Below, piece by piece: positions 33,627 through 41,738 of a DNA stretch of 64,000 bases; the first letter of the stretch is position 1; every line of letters begins with the position of its first letter. Under the pieces are notes generated by a model that saw only the letters and a program-made list of their open reading frames with translations, made no database searches and had not been told where the DNA came from. Both the position numbers and the translations under genes were made by a program. The DNA lies in the NCBI RefSeq assembly GCF_004342265.1, contig NZ_SMCS01000003.1, positions 496,001-560,000 on the forward strand. The letters run 5' to 3'. The stretch comes from Luteibacter rhizovicinus. GTDB taxonomy: Bacteria > Pseudomonadota > Gammaproteobacteria > Xanthomonadales > Rhodanobacteraceae.

Positions 33627-34252
33627 CAGCGCGTAGCCGCGGGAGCCGGTGCGCTGTTCGGAGCGGTACCGAAGTCGACGGTGGGCGCGGTGGAAATCGC
33701 CTTCTCGTTCTCGACGCTGAAGTTCGGCTTCACCTTGTAACCCATCACCTTGGCGGTGAGGTTGTTCGGGAACGAACGGATCAGGGTGTTATAGGACTGC
33801 ACCGACGCCACATAGCGATTGCGCGCCACGGTGATGCGGTTTTCGGTGCCTTCCAGCTGCGCCTGCAGGTCGCGGAACGAACCGTCGGCCTTCAGCTGCG
33901 GATAGTTTTCGCTGACCACCATCAGTCTCGACAGCGCACCGCTCAGCTGACCCTGGGCCGCCTGGAATTTGGCGAGCGCTTCGGGATCGTTGAGCAGTTC
34001 CGGCGTGACCTGGACGCTGCCGACCCTGGCGCGCGCATTGGTCACTTCGGTAAGGACGCGCTCTTCGTGCTGGGCGTAACCCTTCACGGTATTGACGAGG
34101 TTGGGCACCAGGTCGGCCCGGCGCTGGTACTGGTTGAGCACTTCGGACCAGGCAGCCTTGACGGCCTCGTCCTCGCGCTGGATAGAGTTGTACCCGCAAC
34201 CGGACAGGGCGAGAACAAGCAACAGCGTTGCGGCGGCGCGCAGAAATTTCAT
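33626..34252 (-). CDS. lemA: LemA-family lipoprotein
   Basis: The 208-residue protein starts with a lipoprotein signal (LVLALSGCGYN, Cys about 19) and continues with the LemA helical repeat: YNSIQREDEAVKAAWSEVLNQYQRRADLVPNLVNTVKGYA, ARNRYVASVQSYNTLIRSFPNN. LemA proteins are membrane-tethered long helical bundles that occur with TPM proteins. It heads the minus-strand operon; its promoter is expected in the 85-base gap before dgkA. Confidence 0.93.
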   Translation of the reverse strand: MKFLRAAATLLLVLALSGCGYNSIQREDEAVKAAWSEVLNQYQRRADLVPNLVNTVKGYAQHEERVLTEVTNARARVGSVQVTPELLNDPEALAKFQAAQGQLSGALSRLMVVSENYPQLKADGSFRDLQAQLEGTENRITVARNRYVASVQSYNTLIRSFPNNLTAKVMGYKVKPNFSVENEKAISTAPTVDFGTAPNSAPAPAATR

Positions 34253-34337
34253 GGCGAGGCTCCTTGCATGGGATGGCTATAGAAGCATCGCCAGCCCGCA
34301 CGATGCAATGACCACGGCAGTTACCGGCACTGCCGGT

Positions 34338-34709
34338 TCAGAACCAGCGCGGCCCGAGGATCAGGGCCCAGGTCACCGCAACCATCGTCAACAGGATGAA
34401 AACGGCGGCGGAACCCATGTCCTTCGCCCGGCCAGCCAGCTCGTGGAATTCGGGGCTCACCTTGTCCACGACCGCCTCGATCGCCGAATTGAGCAATTCG
34501 GCCGACAGCACCAGCATCGGGAACAGGATCAGCAGGACCTTCTCGACGCCACCGTTACCCAGCCAGAGACCGAGCGGGACGACCACGACGGCGATCCAGA
34601 CTTCGAGGCGGAACGAGGCTTCGTGACGAAAACAGGCCGCCAGACCCTTCATCGACCACTGGAAAGCAGCGAATATCTGGCGCGGGCCGCGCCCTTCGGT
34701 ACTGGCCAT
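34338..34709 (-). CDS. dgkA: Diacylglycerol kinase (prokaryotic)
   Basis: The 123-residue protein has three transmembrane helices. The DgkA signature EVWIAVVVVPLGLWLG, then LSAELLNSAIEAVVDKV holds the catalytic Glu and the E-x-x-N-S/T-A-I-E block. It phosphorylates diacylglycerol released during glucan or lipid turnover back to phosphatidate. Length equals that of the E. coli enzyme. Transcription runs away from the POT transporter across a 326-base gap. Confidence 0.96.
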   Translation of the reverse strand: MASTEGRGPRQIFAAFQWSMKGLAACFRHEASFRLEVWIAVVVVPLGLWLGNGGVEKVLLILFPMLVLSAELLNSAIEAVVDKVSPEFHELAGRAKDMGSAAVFILLTMVAVTWALILGPRWF

Positions 34710-34731
34710 GGGTTACAGGCCTCCCATCGTC

Positions 34732-34751
34732 GGAGCGCCTGCAGGCGCTCC
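34732..34751. repeat. Short perfect palindrome, REP-like core
   Basis: GGAGCGCCTGCAGGCGCTCC is a perfect 20-base palindrome followed by TGCAAAAAA. It resembles the core of the larger repeats and lies in the dgkA-POT divergent gap of about 325 bases, where I see no other feature with confidence. Confidence 0.6.
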
Positions 34752-35035
34752 TGCAAAAAACCGATCGGCGGCGCGGGCTTGGGAAAATATGTCGGGCATG
34801 CGGTCCGGCCGGGTCGTGATCACGAAGCCTCGCATGATGCCACAAGGCGCCCCCGGCGCCCTGAGACCGGCCCCTGCGGCGACATGCCGCGCCTCTGCCA
34901 CAGCCCCATGACGGGACGATGGCACCGAAAGCGACCATTTGGGTTACGCTTGACCGGTTGTGGCCCGGTTCAGGCTCGCAACGCGGGAGACGGCCGACGG
35001 GCCGCCTCGTACCCGGTATCAGTACGGAAGACCCC

Positions 35036-36571
35036 ATGGCAATCCAGAATCCACCCGTTTCACAGACCAAGTCATTCAGCACCGTATTCCTGATCGAAAT
35101 GTGGGAGCGCTTCGGCTTCTACGGCATGCAGGTGCTGATGGTCACCTACATGGTAAAGAAGCTCGGCTTCGGAGACAGTGACGCAAACCTCGTATGGGGC
35201 GCGGCTGCCGCACTGATCTACGCCACCCCCGCGATCGGCGGCTGGGTCGGCGACAAGCTGCTCGGCACACGCCGCACCATGCTGACCGGCTCCGTGGTCC
35301 TGGCCCTGGGTTACGCCCTGCTCTGGATTCCGACGAACAACCCCTATTTCCTGTACATCGCACTCGGCGTGATCACCGTCGGCAACGGCATGTTCAAGCC
35401 CAACGCCGGCAACCTCGTACGCAAGATCTACGAGGGCGACGAAGTCCGCATCGACAGCGCGTTCACCATCTACTACATGGCCGTCAACATCGGCTCGACG
35501 GTATCGATGCTGCTGACGCCCTGGATTCGCGACTACGTCGGCGAACACTACGGCGATGCACTCGGCTGGCATACGGCCTTCGGCGTCTGCTCGATCGGCC
35601 TGGTCCTCGGCCTGATCAATTACGCGCTGATGCGTCGCACGCTCGCGCACATCGGCTCCGGTCCGGATGAGCGTCCCGTCAACTTCGGCCGCGCGGCCGC
35701 CGTATTCCTCGGCGGCATCGTCATGGTGCTGGTCGCGGCGTTCATCCTGCAGAACCAGGGTGTCGCGAAACTTTGCGTCTACGCCGCCGGCGTCGTGATC
35801 CTAGGCATCTTCGCGCACCTGATCCGTTCCAGCGAACCCAGCGAACGCGCCGGCCTGGTTGCCGCGCTGGTGCTGACGGTGCAGACGATTTTCTTCTTCA
35901 TCTTCTATCAGCAGATGTCGACATCGCTGAACCTGTTCGCGCAGCGCAACGTCGATCTGTCGTTCAACCTGTTCGGCCTGCACATCTTCAACTGGATTCC
36001 GGAGCAGTTCCAGTCGCTCAATGCGATCTGGATCGTGATCCTTAGCCCGATACTGGTGCTGGTCTACAACAGCCTCGGCAAGACCGGCAAGGACCTGCCC
36101 GTCGCCGGCAAGTTCGCGCTCGGCTTCGCCGCCGTCGCGGCCGGCTTCTTCATCTACGGGCTCGGCGCGCATACCGCCGTGGCCGGCCAGATTTCGTCCT
36201 GGTACATGGTCTGGGGTTACGGCCTGTATTCGCTGGGCGAACTGCTGGTCAGCGGCCTGGGCCTGGCGATGATCGCCCGCTACGTGCCGGCCCGCATGGG
36301 CGGCTTCATGATGGGTGCCTATTACGTCGCCGTGGGCGTCGCCCAGTACATGGGCAGCGTGGTGGCGAACTACGCCAGCATCCCGAAGGATCTTCAGGAT
36401 CCGATCCAGTCGCTCGACATCTATACCAGCCTGTTCAACAAGCTCGGCCTCACCGGCATCGTCTGCACGGCCATCGCCGTGGCGATGCTGCCGCTGATGA
36501 AAAAGCTTTCGATGAGCCACGCACTAAGCTTTATCCCGCCAGTGCCTCCGGTACATAACGAAGACCTGTAA
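35036..36571 (+). CDS. POT-family proton-coupled peptide transporter
   Basis: The ATG at 35036 gives 511 residues with about 14 membrane segments. The POT signature block is FLIEMWERFGFYGMQVLMVTYM (the ExxERFxYY-like element), then GGWVGDKLLGTRRTM and NAGNLVRKIY. These major-facilitator proteins import di- and tripeptides with protons. A strong terminator follows, so it is a single-gene unit. Substrate range is not readable from sequence. Confidence 0.94.
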   Translation: MAIQNPPVSQTKSFSTVFLIEMWERFGFYGMQVLMVTYMVKKLGFGDSDANLVWGAAAALIYATPAIGGWVGDKLLGTRRTMLTGSVVLALGYALLWIPTNNPYFLYIALGVITVGNGMFKPNAGNLVRKIYEGDEVRIDSAFTIYYMAVNIGSTVSMLLTPWIRDYVGEHYGDALGWHTAFGVCSIGLVLGLINYALMRRTLAHIGSGPDERPVNFGRAAAVFLGGIVMVLVAAFILQNQGVAKLCVYAAGVVILGIFAHLIRSSEPSERAGLVAALVLTVQTIFFFIFYQQMSTSLNLFAQRNVDLSFNLFGLHIFNWIPEQFQSLNAIWIVILSPILVLVYNSLGKTGKDLPVAGKFALGFAAVAAGFFIYGLGAHTAVAGQISSWYMVWGYGLYSLGELLVSGLGLAMIARYVPARMGGFMMGAYYVAVGVAQYMGSVVANYASIPKDLQDPIQSLDIYTSLFNKLGLTGIVCTAIAVAMLPLMKKLSMSHALSFIPPVPPVHNEDL

Positions 36572-36575
36572 AATC

Positions 36576-36608
36576 GAAGGCCGCCCCCTCAAGGGCGGCC
36601 TTCTTTCC
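36576..36608 (+). terminator. Rho-independent terminator after POT transporter
   Basis: GAAGGCCGCC pairs with GGCGGCCTTC, followed by a short T-rich tract. It starts 5 bases after the stop and separates the transporter from the RegB-like gene only 21 bases further on. Confidence 0.85.
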
Positions 36609-36628
36609 ATGGCCCCTCCCCAACCGCC

Positions 36629-37912
36629 GTGACCGACCAACGTAAATCGCTCCGCCCTCGTTCAGGCCCCTTCGCCCTCGCGCGAACCCTGGCCTGGCTA
36701 CGCCTGTGCGCCATTGCCGGGCAAAGCGTCGCGATCATGTTCTCGACGACGGTCATGGGCGTCGAAGTACCGTTGCTGCCCCTGTTCATCGGCGTGGGCA
36801 TGCTGGCGGTCTTCGCGGCGTACGCGTCGTGGCGCCTGCTCCAGCCCTGGCCGCTGAGCGAATGGGAGGCGGTGATCCATATCGCCGCCGATACCGTCGT
36901 CCTGGGTTATCTCCTTTACTTCACGGGCGGCGCCAGCAATCCGTTCGTGACGCTGCTGCTGGTGCCGATCGCGCTTGCCGCCGCGGCCCTCACGATCCGA
37001 GGCGTTTCCGCCGTGGCCGCGCTGGCCGGCATCGCCTATGTGCTGCTGGTGCCGTTCCACGTATCGCTGCCCACCAGCGGCAGCCAGGTCACGGATTTCG
37101 ACCTGCACGTGGCGGGCATGGGCGTGAACTTCATCATCACCGCCATCCTGCTCGGCGTTTTCATCAGCAATCTGGCGCGCACACTGCGCGTGCAGCAGTC
37201 CGAGGTGCAGCGCGTACGCGAACGCGCGCTTCGCGACGAAGGCATTCTGGCTATCGCGACACAGGCGGCCGGCGCGGCGCATGAGCTCAACACGCCGTTG
37301 TCGACGATGCGTACCCTGCTTCCCGAACTGCGCCGCGAACACGCCGACGACACGGTGCTGGCCGAGGACCTCGAACTGCTCCAGGGACAGGTCGAACGTT
37401 GCCGCACGATCCTTCGCGAAATGGTGGCATTCGGTCAGGCGCAGCTTTCGCAGGTGCCCGAGCGCGTGACGCTGTCGGCGTTCCTGCATGGTTGTCTGGA
37501 ACGCTTCCAGTTGCTTCGGCCCGAAGCCGATCTCGAAGTCACGCTCGACGATGCGGCGGGAGCGACCATGCTGCGCTCGCCGCCGGGTCTGCGGCATGCG
37601 CTGATCAACCTGCTCAACAACGCCGTCGACGCGTCCTCGATGAACGACAGCGCCGCCGTTGCGCTCGAAGCGCGGGTGGACGGCGCCTGGCTCGAACTGA
37701 TCGTCCGCGATCACGGTCCCGGCTTCGACGAAAGCGACGACGATCTGGGCACGCTCGGTCTGTCGCGTAAAACCACCGGCCTGGGTCTCGGCCTCGCGCT
37801 GGCCGAAGCCACCGCCGAACGTCTCAACGGCGAGCTCGCCGCCATCAATACCGACCAAGGGGCGGAGATGCGTCTGCGCCTGCCTCTTGCGGTCATCGGA
37901 GAACCATCATGA
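36629..37912 (+). CDS. regB: RegB/PrrB/ActS-type redox sensor histidine kinase
   Basis: The GTG at 36629 gives 427 residues. Six hydrophobic segments cover about 20-185. The RegB quinone-site heptapeptide GGxxNPF is present as GGASNPF (100-106). The phospho-acceptor His is about H218 in GAAHELNTPLST, and a Cys in VERCRTIL (about C258) sits 40 residues later, the same distance as between H225 and redox-active C265 of Rhodobacter RegB. N-box LINLLNNAVDAS and G-box DHGPGF/GLGLGLALA are intact. It overlaps the regulator gene by 4 bases. The gene name follows the family; the controlled genes here are unknown. Confidence 0.88.
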   Translation: MTDQRKSLRPRSGPFALARTLAWLRLCAIAGQSVAIMFSTTVMGVEVPLLPLFIGVGMLAVFAAYASWRLLQPWPLSEWEAVIHIAADTVVLGYLLYFTGGASNPFVTLLLVPIALAAAALTIRGVSAVAALAGIAYVLLVPFHVSLPTSGSQVTDFDLHVAGMGVNFIITAILLGVFISNLARTLRVQQSEVQRVRERALRDEGILAIATQAAGAAHELNTPLSTMRTLLPELRREHADDTVLAEDLELLQGQVERCRTILREMVAFGQAQLSQVPERVTLSAFLHGCLERFQLLRPEADLEVTLDDAAGATMLRSPPGLRHALINLLNNAVDASSMNDSAAVALEARVDGAWLELIVRDHGPGFDESDDDLGTLGLSRKTTGLGLGLALAEATAERLNGELAAINTDQGAEMRLRLPLAVIGEPS

Positions 37913-38490
37913 GCGAACAAGCCGTTCCCGTCCCGGGACGTCCCCTGCTGATCGTCGACGACGATACGACCTTCGCGCGCGTCCTCACGCGCGCGCTCAC
38001 ATCGCGCGGATTCGAAGTCATATCGACGGACAACGCCGACGATGCCCGTGCGCTGACCCGCCGTCACCAGCCTCGCTACTGCGTACTCGACCTGAAGCTG
38101 GGCGATGAGAACGGCTTGCGGCTGATCCCGGAACTCCAGACGCTGGTGCCGGATATCCGGATCCTCCTGCTGACTGGCTACGCATCTATTGCCACGGCCG
38201 TCGAGGCGATCAAGCGCGGCGCTCACGATTACCTGGCCAAGCCGGTCGACGCCGATGCCGTCGTGCGCGCCCTGCTGGACGGCGATGCGGGCGGCGAGAG
38301 CGACGACCCGCTCGATGCCCCCGACGCCCCGCTGCCGCTGCGACGCCTGGAGTGGGAACACATCCAGCGCGTACTGACCGAGTGCGAAGGCAATATTTCC
38401 GAGACCGCGCGACGCCTCGGCATGCATCGGCGCACGCTGCAGCGCAAGCTCAGCAAGCATCCCGTACGCGAACGTCCCGAAGAAGGTTGA
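37909..38490 (+). CDS. regA: RegA/PrrA/ActR-type response regulator
   Basis: The 193-residue protein has a receiver domain (LLIVDDDTTFARVL, phospho-acceptor D61 in CVLDLKLGDENGL, conserved Lys in YLAKPVDAD), a Pro-rich acidic linker and a C-terminal Fis-type helix-turn-helix (LTECEGNISETARRLGMHRRTLQRKL). This single receiver-plus-HTH layout without AAA+ domain defines RegA/PrrA, the global redox regulator. The start overlaps the kinase stop. The Asp-box gene follows after 5 bases and may be in the same transcript. Confidence 0.93.
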   Translation: MSEQAVPVPGRPLLIVDDDTTFARVLTRALTSRGFEVISTDNADDARALTRRHQPRYCVLDLKLGDENGLRLIPELQTLVPDIRILLLTGYASIATAVEAIKRGAHDYLAKPVDADAVVRALLDGDAGGESDDPLDAPDAPLPLRRLEWEHIQRVLTECEGNISETARRLGMHRRTLQRKLSKHPVRERPEEG

Positions 38491-38495
38491 ACACC

Positions 38496-39683
38496 ATGTG
38501 GCGACGACTTCTGCTGCTTTGCCTCGTGCCTTTCGCGGTAGCCGCTCAGGCACACGAAGGCATGGCCATGGATCATGCCGCCATGGGCGGGCATACCTCG
38601 ACGCTAGGCTTCGGTGCGGCACTCGAACCGGGCGGGCGACTGTGGGTCGTCGACGCAGCCGGTCAACACATCCGCGTCCGCCATTCCGACGACATGGGCC
38701 GTACCCTCAGCGATCCGGTCATCGTCAACCCGACGCCCGAGCCGATTTATGCCGAGGGCGAAAATCGCCCCAAGATCGTGCTGGGTCCGAAGGGCGAGAT
38801 TTACGTCAGCTGGTCGCAGCCACGCGCGAAGCCGTATACCGGTTTCGTGCGGTTCTCGCGTTCGCTGGATGGCGGCGCGCATTTCGATGCCCCCGTAACG
38901 GTCCACACCGACCGTGCCGAAATCACGCATCGTTTCGATTCCATCGCCGTGGACGGCAAGGGCCGCGTCGTCGTCGCCTGGATCGACAAACGCGATCTGG
39001 AAGCGGCGACCGCATCGAACAAACCTTATCTGGGCGCCGCGACGTATTACACGTGGTCGGACGATCGCGGCGCCACGTTCCATCCCGAGAAAAAAATCAC
39101 GGATCAGAGCTGCGAATGCTGCCGTATCGCGTTGGCCGCCACGCCGGACGGTAACATCGCCGCGTTCTTCCGCGCCATCTATGGCGACAACATCCGCGAC
39201 CATGCGTACGCGCTATTGCAGACCGACAGCCCGCCCGTCAAAGCGCAGCGTGCGACGTTCACCCAGTGGCATATCGAAGGCTGTCCGCACCATGGTCCGT
39301 CGCTCGCGATCGCGCACGACGGCACGCGTCACGCCGTGTGGTTCAGTGCCGCCGACGGCAAGGCCACGATCTGGTACGGCCAGCTGGTGCCGGGTAAAGC
39401 GCCCGTACATACGCTGGAGGTAGCCGGTGCGGGTGCCGCACACGCCGATCTCGCGGTTGCAGGTACGCATGTCTGGATCGTTTATCACCAGCAGACCGCC
39501 GAAGGCTTATCGTTGATGCTGCGTGAGTCGACGGACGGTGGCGCGCATTTCACCGAAGCGCGGGAGATTGCGCGTACAGCCGGGAGTGCCGGATGGCCGC
39601 AGTTGCTGCTGCGGGATGGGCGTGCATTTGTCGCATGGAATACGACGGATGGGTTTCGGCTTGTTTTGACGGAGTTGCTTTGA
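38496..39683 (+). CDS. Secreted Asp-box (sialidase-fold) protein with His/Met-rich N-terminus
   Basis: The 395-residue protein has a signal peptide (LLLLCLVPFAVAAQA) and a mature N-terminus rich in His and Met (HEGMAMDHAAMGGH). Four Asp boxes are visible: SDDMGRTL, SLDGGAHF, SDDRGATF and STDGGAHF, as in BNR/sialidase six-bladed propellers. The usual sialidase Arg triad is not evident, so sialidase activity should not be assumed. A CECC cluster (about 206-209) and the His/Met run suggest metal, perhaps copper, or redox handling. It shares a TGATG overlap with the thioredoxin-like gene. Confidence 0.78.
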   Translation: MWRRLLLLCLVPFAVAAQAHEGMAMDHAAMGGHTSTLGFGAALEPGGRLWVVDAAGQHIRVRHSDDMGRTLSDPVIVNPTPEPIYAEGENRPKIVLGPKGEIYVSWSQPRAKPYTGFVRFSRSLDGGAHFDAPVTVHTDRAEITHRFDSIAVDGKGRVVVAWIDKRDLEAATASNKPYLGAATYYTWSDDRGATFHPEKKITDQSCECCRIALAATPDGNIAAFFRAIYGDNIRDHAYALLQTDSPPVKAQRATFTQWHIEGCPHHGPSLAIAHDGTRHAVWFSAADGKATIWYGQLVPGKAPVHTLEVAGAGAAHADLAVAGTHVWIVYHQQTAEGLSLMLRESTDGGAHFTEAREIARTAGSAGWPQLLLRDGRAFVAWNTTDGFRLVLTELL

Positions 39684-40204
39684 TGGGTTCCGGGATCACC
39701 AGGACATCCGCTTCATTTGCTTCGTTTGTCTTCTCGCTTCGCAGGGATCGCGCTCGGGTGCTTCTTTTTGTCGCTGGGGTTTTGTTTGCGCACAGTGCTT
39801 TCGCGGTGACGCCGCTGGCGGCGGATGGGGTTAAGGCGCTTGTCGCCGCGCCGGCGAAAGGCGAGCGTGTGATCGCGTTATGGTCGCTGGACTGTGCTTA
39901 CTGCGAAGAGAACCTGACCGCGCTGGCGAAACTTCAGCGCGAGCATCGCGATATCGATCTGGTGATCGTCGCGACCGATAGCATCGAACAGCACGAAGCG
40001 ATCGATGCGCGCCTGAAGCAGGCCGGACTCGCCGACGTACCGTCGCGCGCGTACGCCGATGCGACACCCGACCGGCTGAACTATCTCATCGACCCGGCCT
40101 GGGGCGGCGAAACGCCGCGTACGCTGGTGATTCGCGCCGATGGCACGCGCCAGGGTTACAGCGGTGCGCTGGATGCGAAGCGTCTCGCGAAGATCGCACT
40201 ATAA
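39683..40204 (+). CDS. Exported thioredoxin-like protein (CxxC)
   Basis: The ATG at 39683 overlaps the upstream stop; 173 residues. A basic then hydrophobic stretch (RARVLLFVAGVLFAHSAFA) is a signal or anchor, followed by a thioredoxin fold with VIALWSLDCAYCEENL, where CAYC is the redox site, and ETPRTLVIRADGTRQGYSG containing a family-like cis-Pro region. It is TlpA/ResA-like and probably keeps a periplasmic partner reduced. Its direct partner may be the CECC-bearing protein encoded just upstream; this is inference from gene coupling. Confidence 0.8.
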   Translation: MGSGITRTSASFASFVFSLRRDRARVLLFVAGVLFAHSAFAVTPLAADGVKALVAAPAKGERVIALWSLDCAYCEENLTALAKLQREHRDIDLVIVATDSIEQHEAIDARLKQAGLADVPSRAYADATPDRLNYLIDPAWGGETPRTLVIRADGTRQGYSGALDAKRLAKIAL

Positions 40205-40356
40205 GCATCGCGGAAGACCCTGAATCCCTCGTCTTCGATCCCTTCACAACCGGGGTCGATCGATATAAAAGAGCGATCCCTATCGACATCGTCGTACTCC
40301 AGCACGAAGCAGGCGATAGATAGCAACCGCTGCAGGTGCTCCGTAAGTTTCTCCAA
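40156..40356 (-). pseudogene. Possible continuation of small ORF after in-frame amber codon
   Basis: In the same frame as the 55-residue ORF at 40387-40554, beyond its TAG, reading continues to a TAA at 40156. From a TTG at 40356 it would encode 66 residues (EKLTEHLQRLLSIACF, YDDVDRDRSFISIDPGCEGIEDEGF...), with a protein-like composition unlike the Arg/Ser-rich frames around it. The end overlaps the thioredoxin-like gene on the other strand by 49 bases. It may be a remnant of a longer gene split by a nonsense change, or a separate TTG-started gene. Confidence 0.35.
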
Positions 40357-40386
40357 GCCGGAGTCCGGGACGTTCGCGGGAGGTGG

Positions 40387-40554
40387 CTAAACGATATCGC
40401 CGAACTTGCCGTCGCTGAAGCGCGATAACCATGTGTCGATCGTCGCCTTGTCGGGCGCGGCTTCCTTGTACTTCGCCACGGTCGCGTCGTAAGTCGCTCT
40501 GGAGCCGTCCTCATCGAACGGGACCGGCTTCTGGTTTTTCCGCTCATGTTCCAT
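40387..40554 (-). CDS. Small hypothetical protein, 55 residues
   Basis: The ATG at 40554 is preceded by GGAGAGG at ideal spacing. The product is charged and soluble (MEHERKNQKPVPFDEDG..., ATYDATVAKYKEAAPDKATI, WLSRFSDGKFGDIV) without signal peptide or membrane span. It ends with TAG, and the frame stays open for 76 more codons (see the next entry and findings). I do not recognise the family. The good ribosome-binding site and coding-like composition support a real gene. Confidence 0.55.
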   Translation of the reverse strand: MEHERKNQKPVPFDEDGSRATYDATVAKYKEAAPDKATIDTWLSRFSDGKFGDIV

Positions 40555-40670
40555 GGCATACCTCTCCGGTTAATGAAGAGATATGCTCGGGCCGCGCGCA
40601 GCACAGAGGCCAGTCAGCCGTTCGACGTAGGCGTGGCGAAGGAACCCTTTGTCCGCTCGCGCGTTACGCG

Positions 40671-41693
40671 TCAGGGAGCCTTCGGTTCGACGCCATCGTC
40701 CTCGTCGCCATAAATGGCGACATGCGGCACGCCATCCGCACCGATCCACCCACGGAACATGCCATCGGTGTTGAACGGCATCGCGATATGTCCTTCGCTA
40801 TCCAGCGCGATCGCACCGCCATTACCGCCGAGCGCGGGAATTTCCTGATTGATCACTTCCGCTGCCGCGCGCGCCAGCGGCACGCGCATCTGGGTTACGC
40901 GCATGCATAGTTCGTGCGCCGCGACGGTGCGGATATAGAACTCGCCCCAACCCGTGCCGGATACCGCGCAGCCATCGTTCGCATAGGTACCGGCACCGAT
41001 CAGCGGCGAGTCGCCGATACGGCCCCATCGCTTGTCGGTCATGCCACCCGTGGACGTACCCGCTGCGAGATGACCGGCCGCATCGAGCGCGACGGCGCCC
41101 ACCGTGCCGAAGTGCTTCGCGGTTTCTTCGTCGGCGTGAGCCGATTTCGTAGCGTCTTCCTTCAACGCTTTCTGCAACTGCTGCCATCGCTCGTCGGTAC
41201 GGAAATAGGAAGGATCGACAAGTTCGATACCGTTTTCCTTCGCGAACGCTTCGGCCCCCGGACCGGCAAGCATGACGTGCGGCGAATGCTCCATCACCGC
41301 GCGAGCGAGCAGGATCGGATTCTTGACCCGCTGCACGCCGGCGACCGAACCGGCTTTCAGCGTGAAGCCGTCCATGATCGCGGCGTCGAGTTCGTTCTTC
41401 CCTTCGTGAGTGAAGACGGCACCCTTACCCGCATTGAAGTTGGGATCGTTTTCCAGCACCACGATCGCGGCGCTCACGGCATCGATCGACGCCTTGCCGG
41501 CTTTGAGTTCGGCGTAGCCTGCCGTCAGTGCCTGCGTCATGGCGGCGCGCACCGCCTTGTCCTTCGCGGGCGACATGTCGCGCTTGATCACACCCGCGCC
41601 GCCATGGATGACGAGTACGGGCGTCGCGGCGGTCGCGATACCAGCCGCACCGGCCGTGACCATCGCAAAGGCGAACGGAAAACAGAACTTCAT
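40671..41693 (-). CDS. iaaA: Periplasmic isoaspartyl peptidase / plant-type L-asparaginase
   Basis: The 340-residue protein has a signal peptide (AFAMVTAGAAGIATA) and is an Ntn-hydrolase precursor. VLVIHGGAGVI opens the family fold; NFNAGKGAVFTHEGKNELDAAIMDG is a second signature. The autocleavage site and nucleophile Thr is in HFGTVGAVALD (about T197), and GTSTGGMTDKRWGRIGDSPLIGAGTYA follows. It should hydrolyse beta-aspartyl dipeptides and asparagine after self-processing. It is alone between the small ORF and the kinase gene. Confidence 0.94.
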   Translation of the reverse strand: MKFCFPFAFAMVTAGAAGIATAATPVLVIHGGAGVIKRDMSPAKDKAVRAAMTQALTAGYAELKAGKASIDAVSAAIVVLENDPNFNAGKGAVFTHEGKNELDAAIMDGFTLKAGSVAGVQRVKNPILLARAVMEHSPHVMLAGPGAEAFAKENGIELVDPSYFRTDERWQQLQKALKEDATKSAHADEETAKHFGTVGAVALDAAGHLAAGTSTGGMTDKRWGRIGDSPLIGAGTYANDGCAVSGTGWGEFYIRTVAAHELCMRVTQMRVPLARAAAEVINQEIPALGGNGGAIALDSEGHIAMPFNTDGMFRGWIGADGVPHVAIYGDEDDGVEPKAP

Positions 41694-41738
41694 GGCTACC
41701 CCTCCCAGGTGACACGGGGGAGTATAGCGAGGGATGCC

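Noticed and set aside
40086-40604. 172-codon minus-strand frame opposite the thioredoxin-like gene end
   Set aside because: The translation is Arg/Ser/Thr-rich (shadow-like). The neighbouring frame with the 55-residue ORF has a better ribosome-binding site and protein-like composition.
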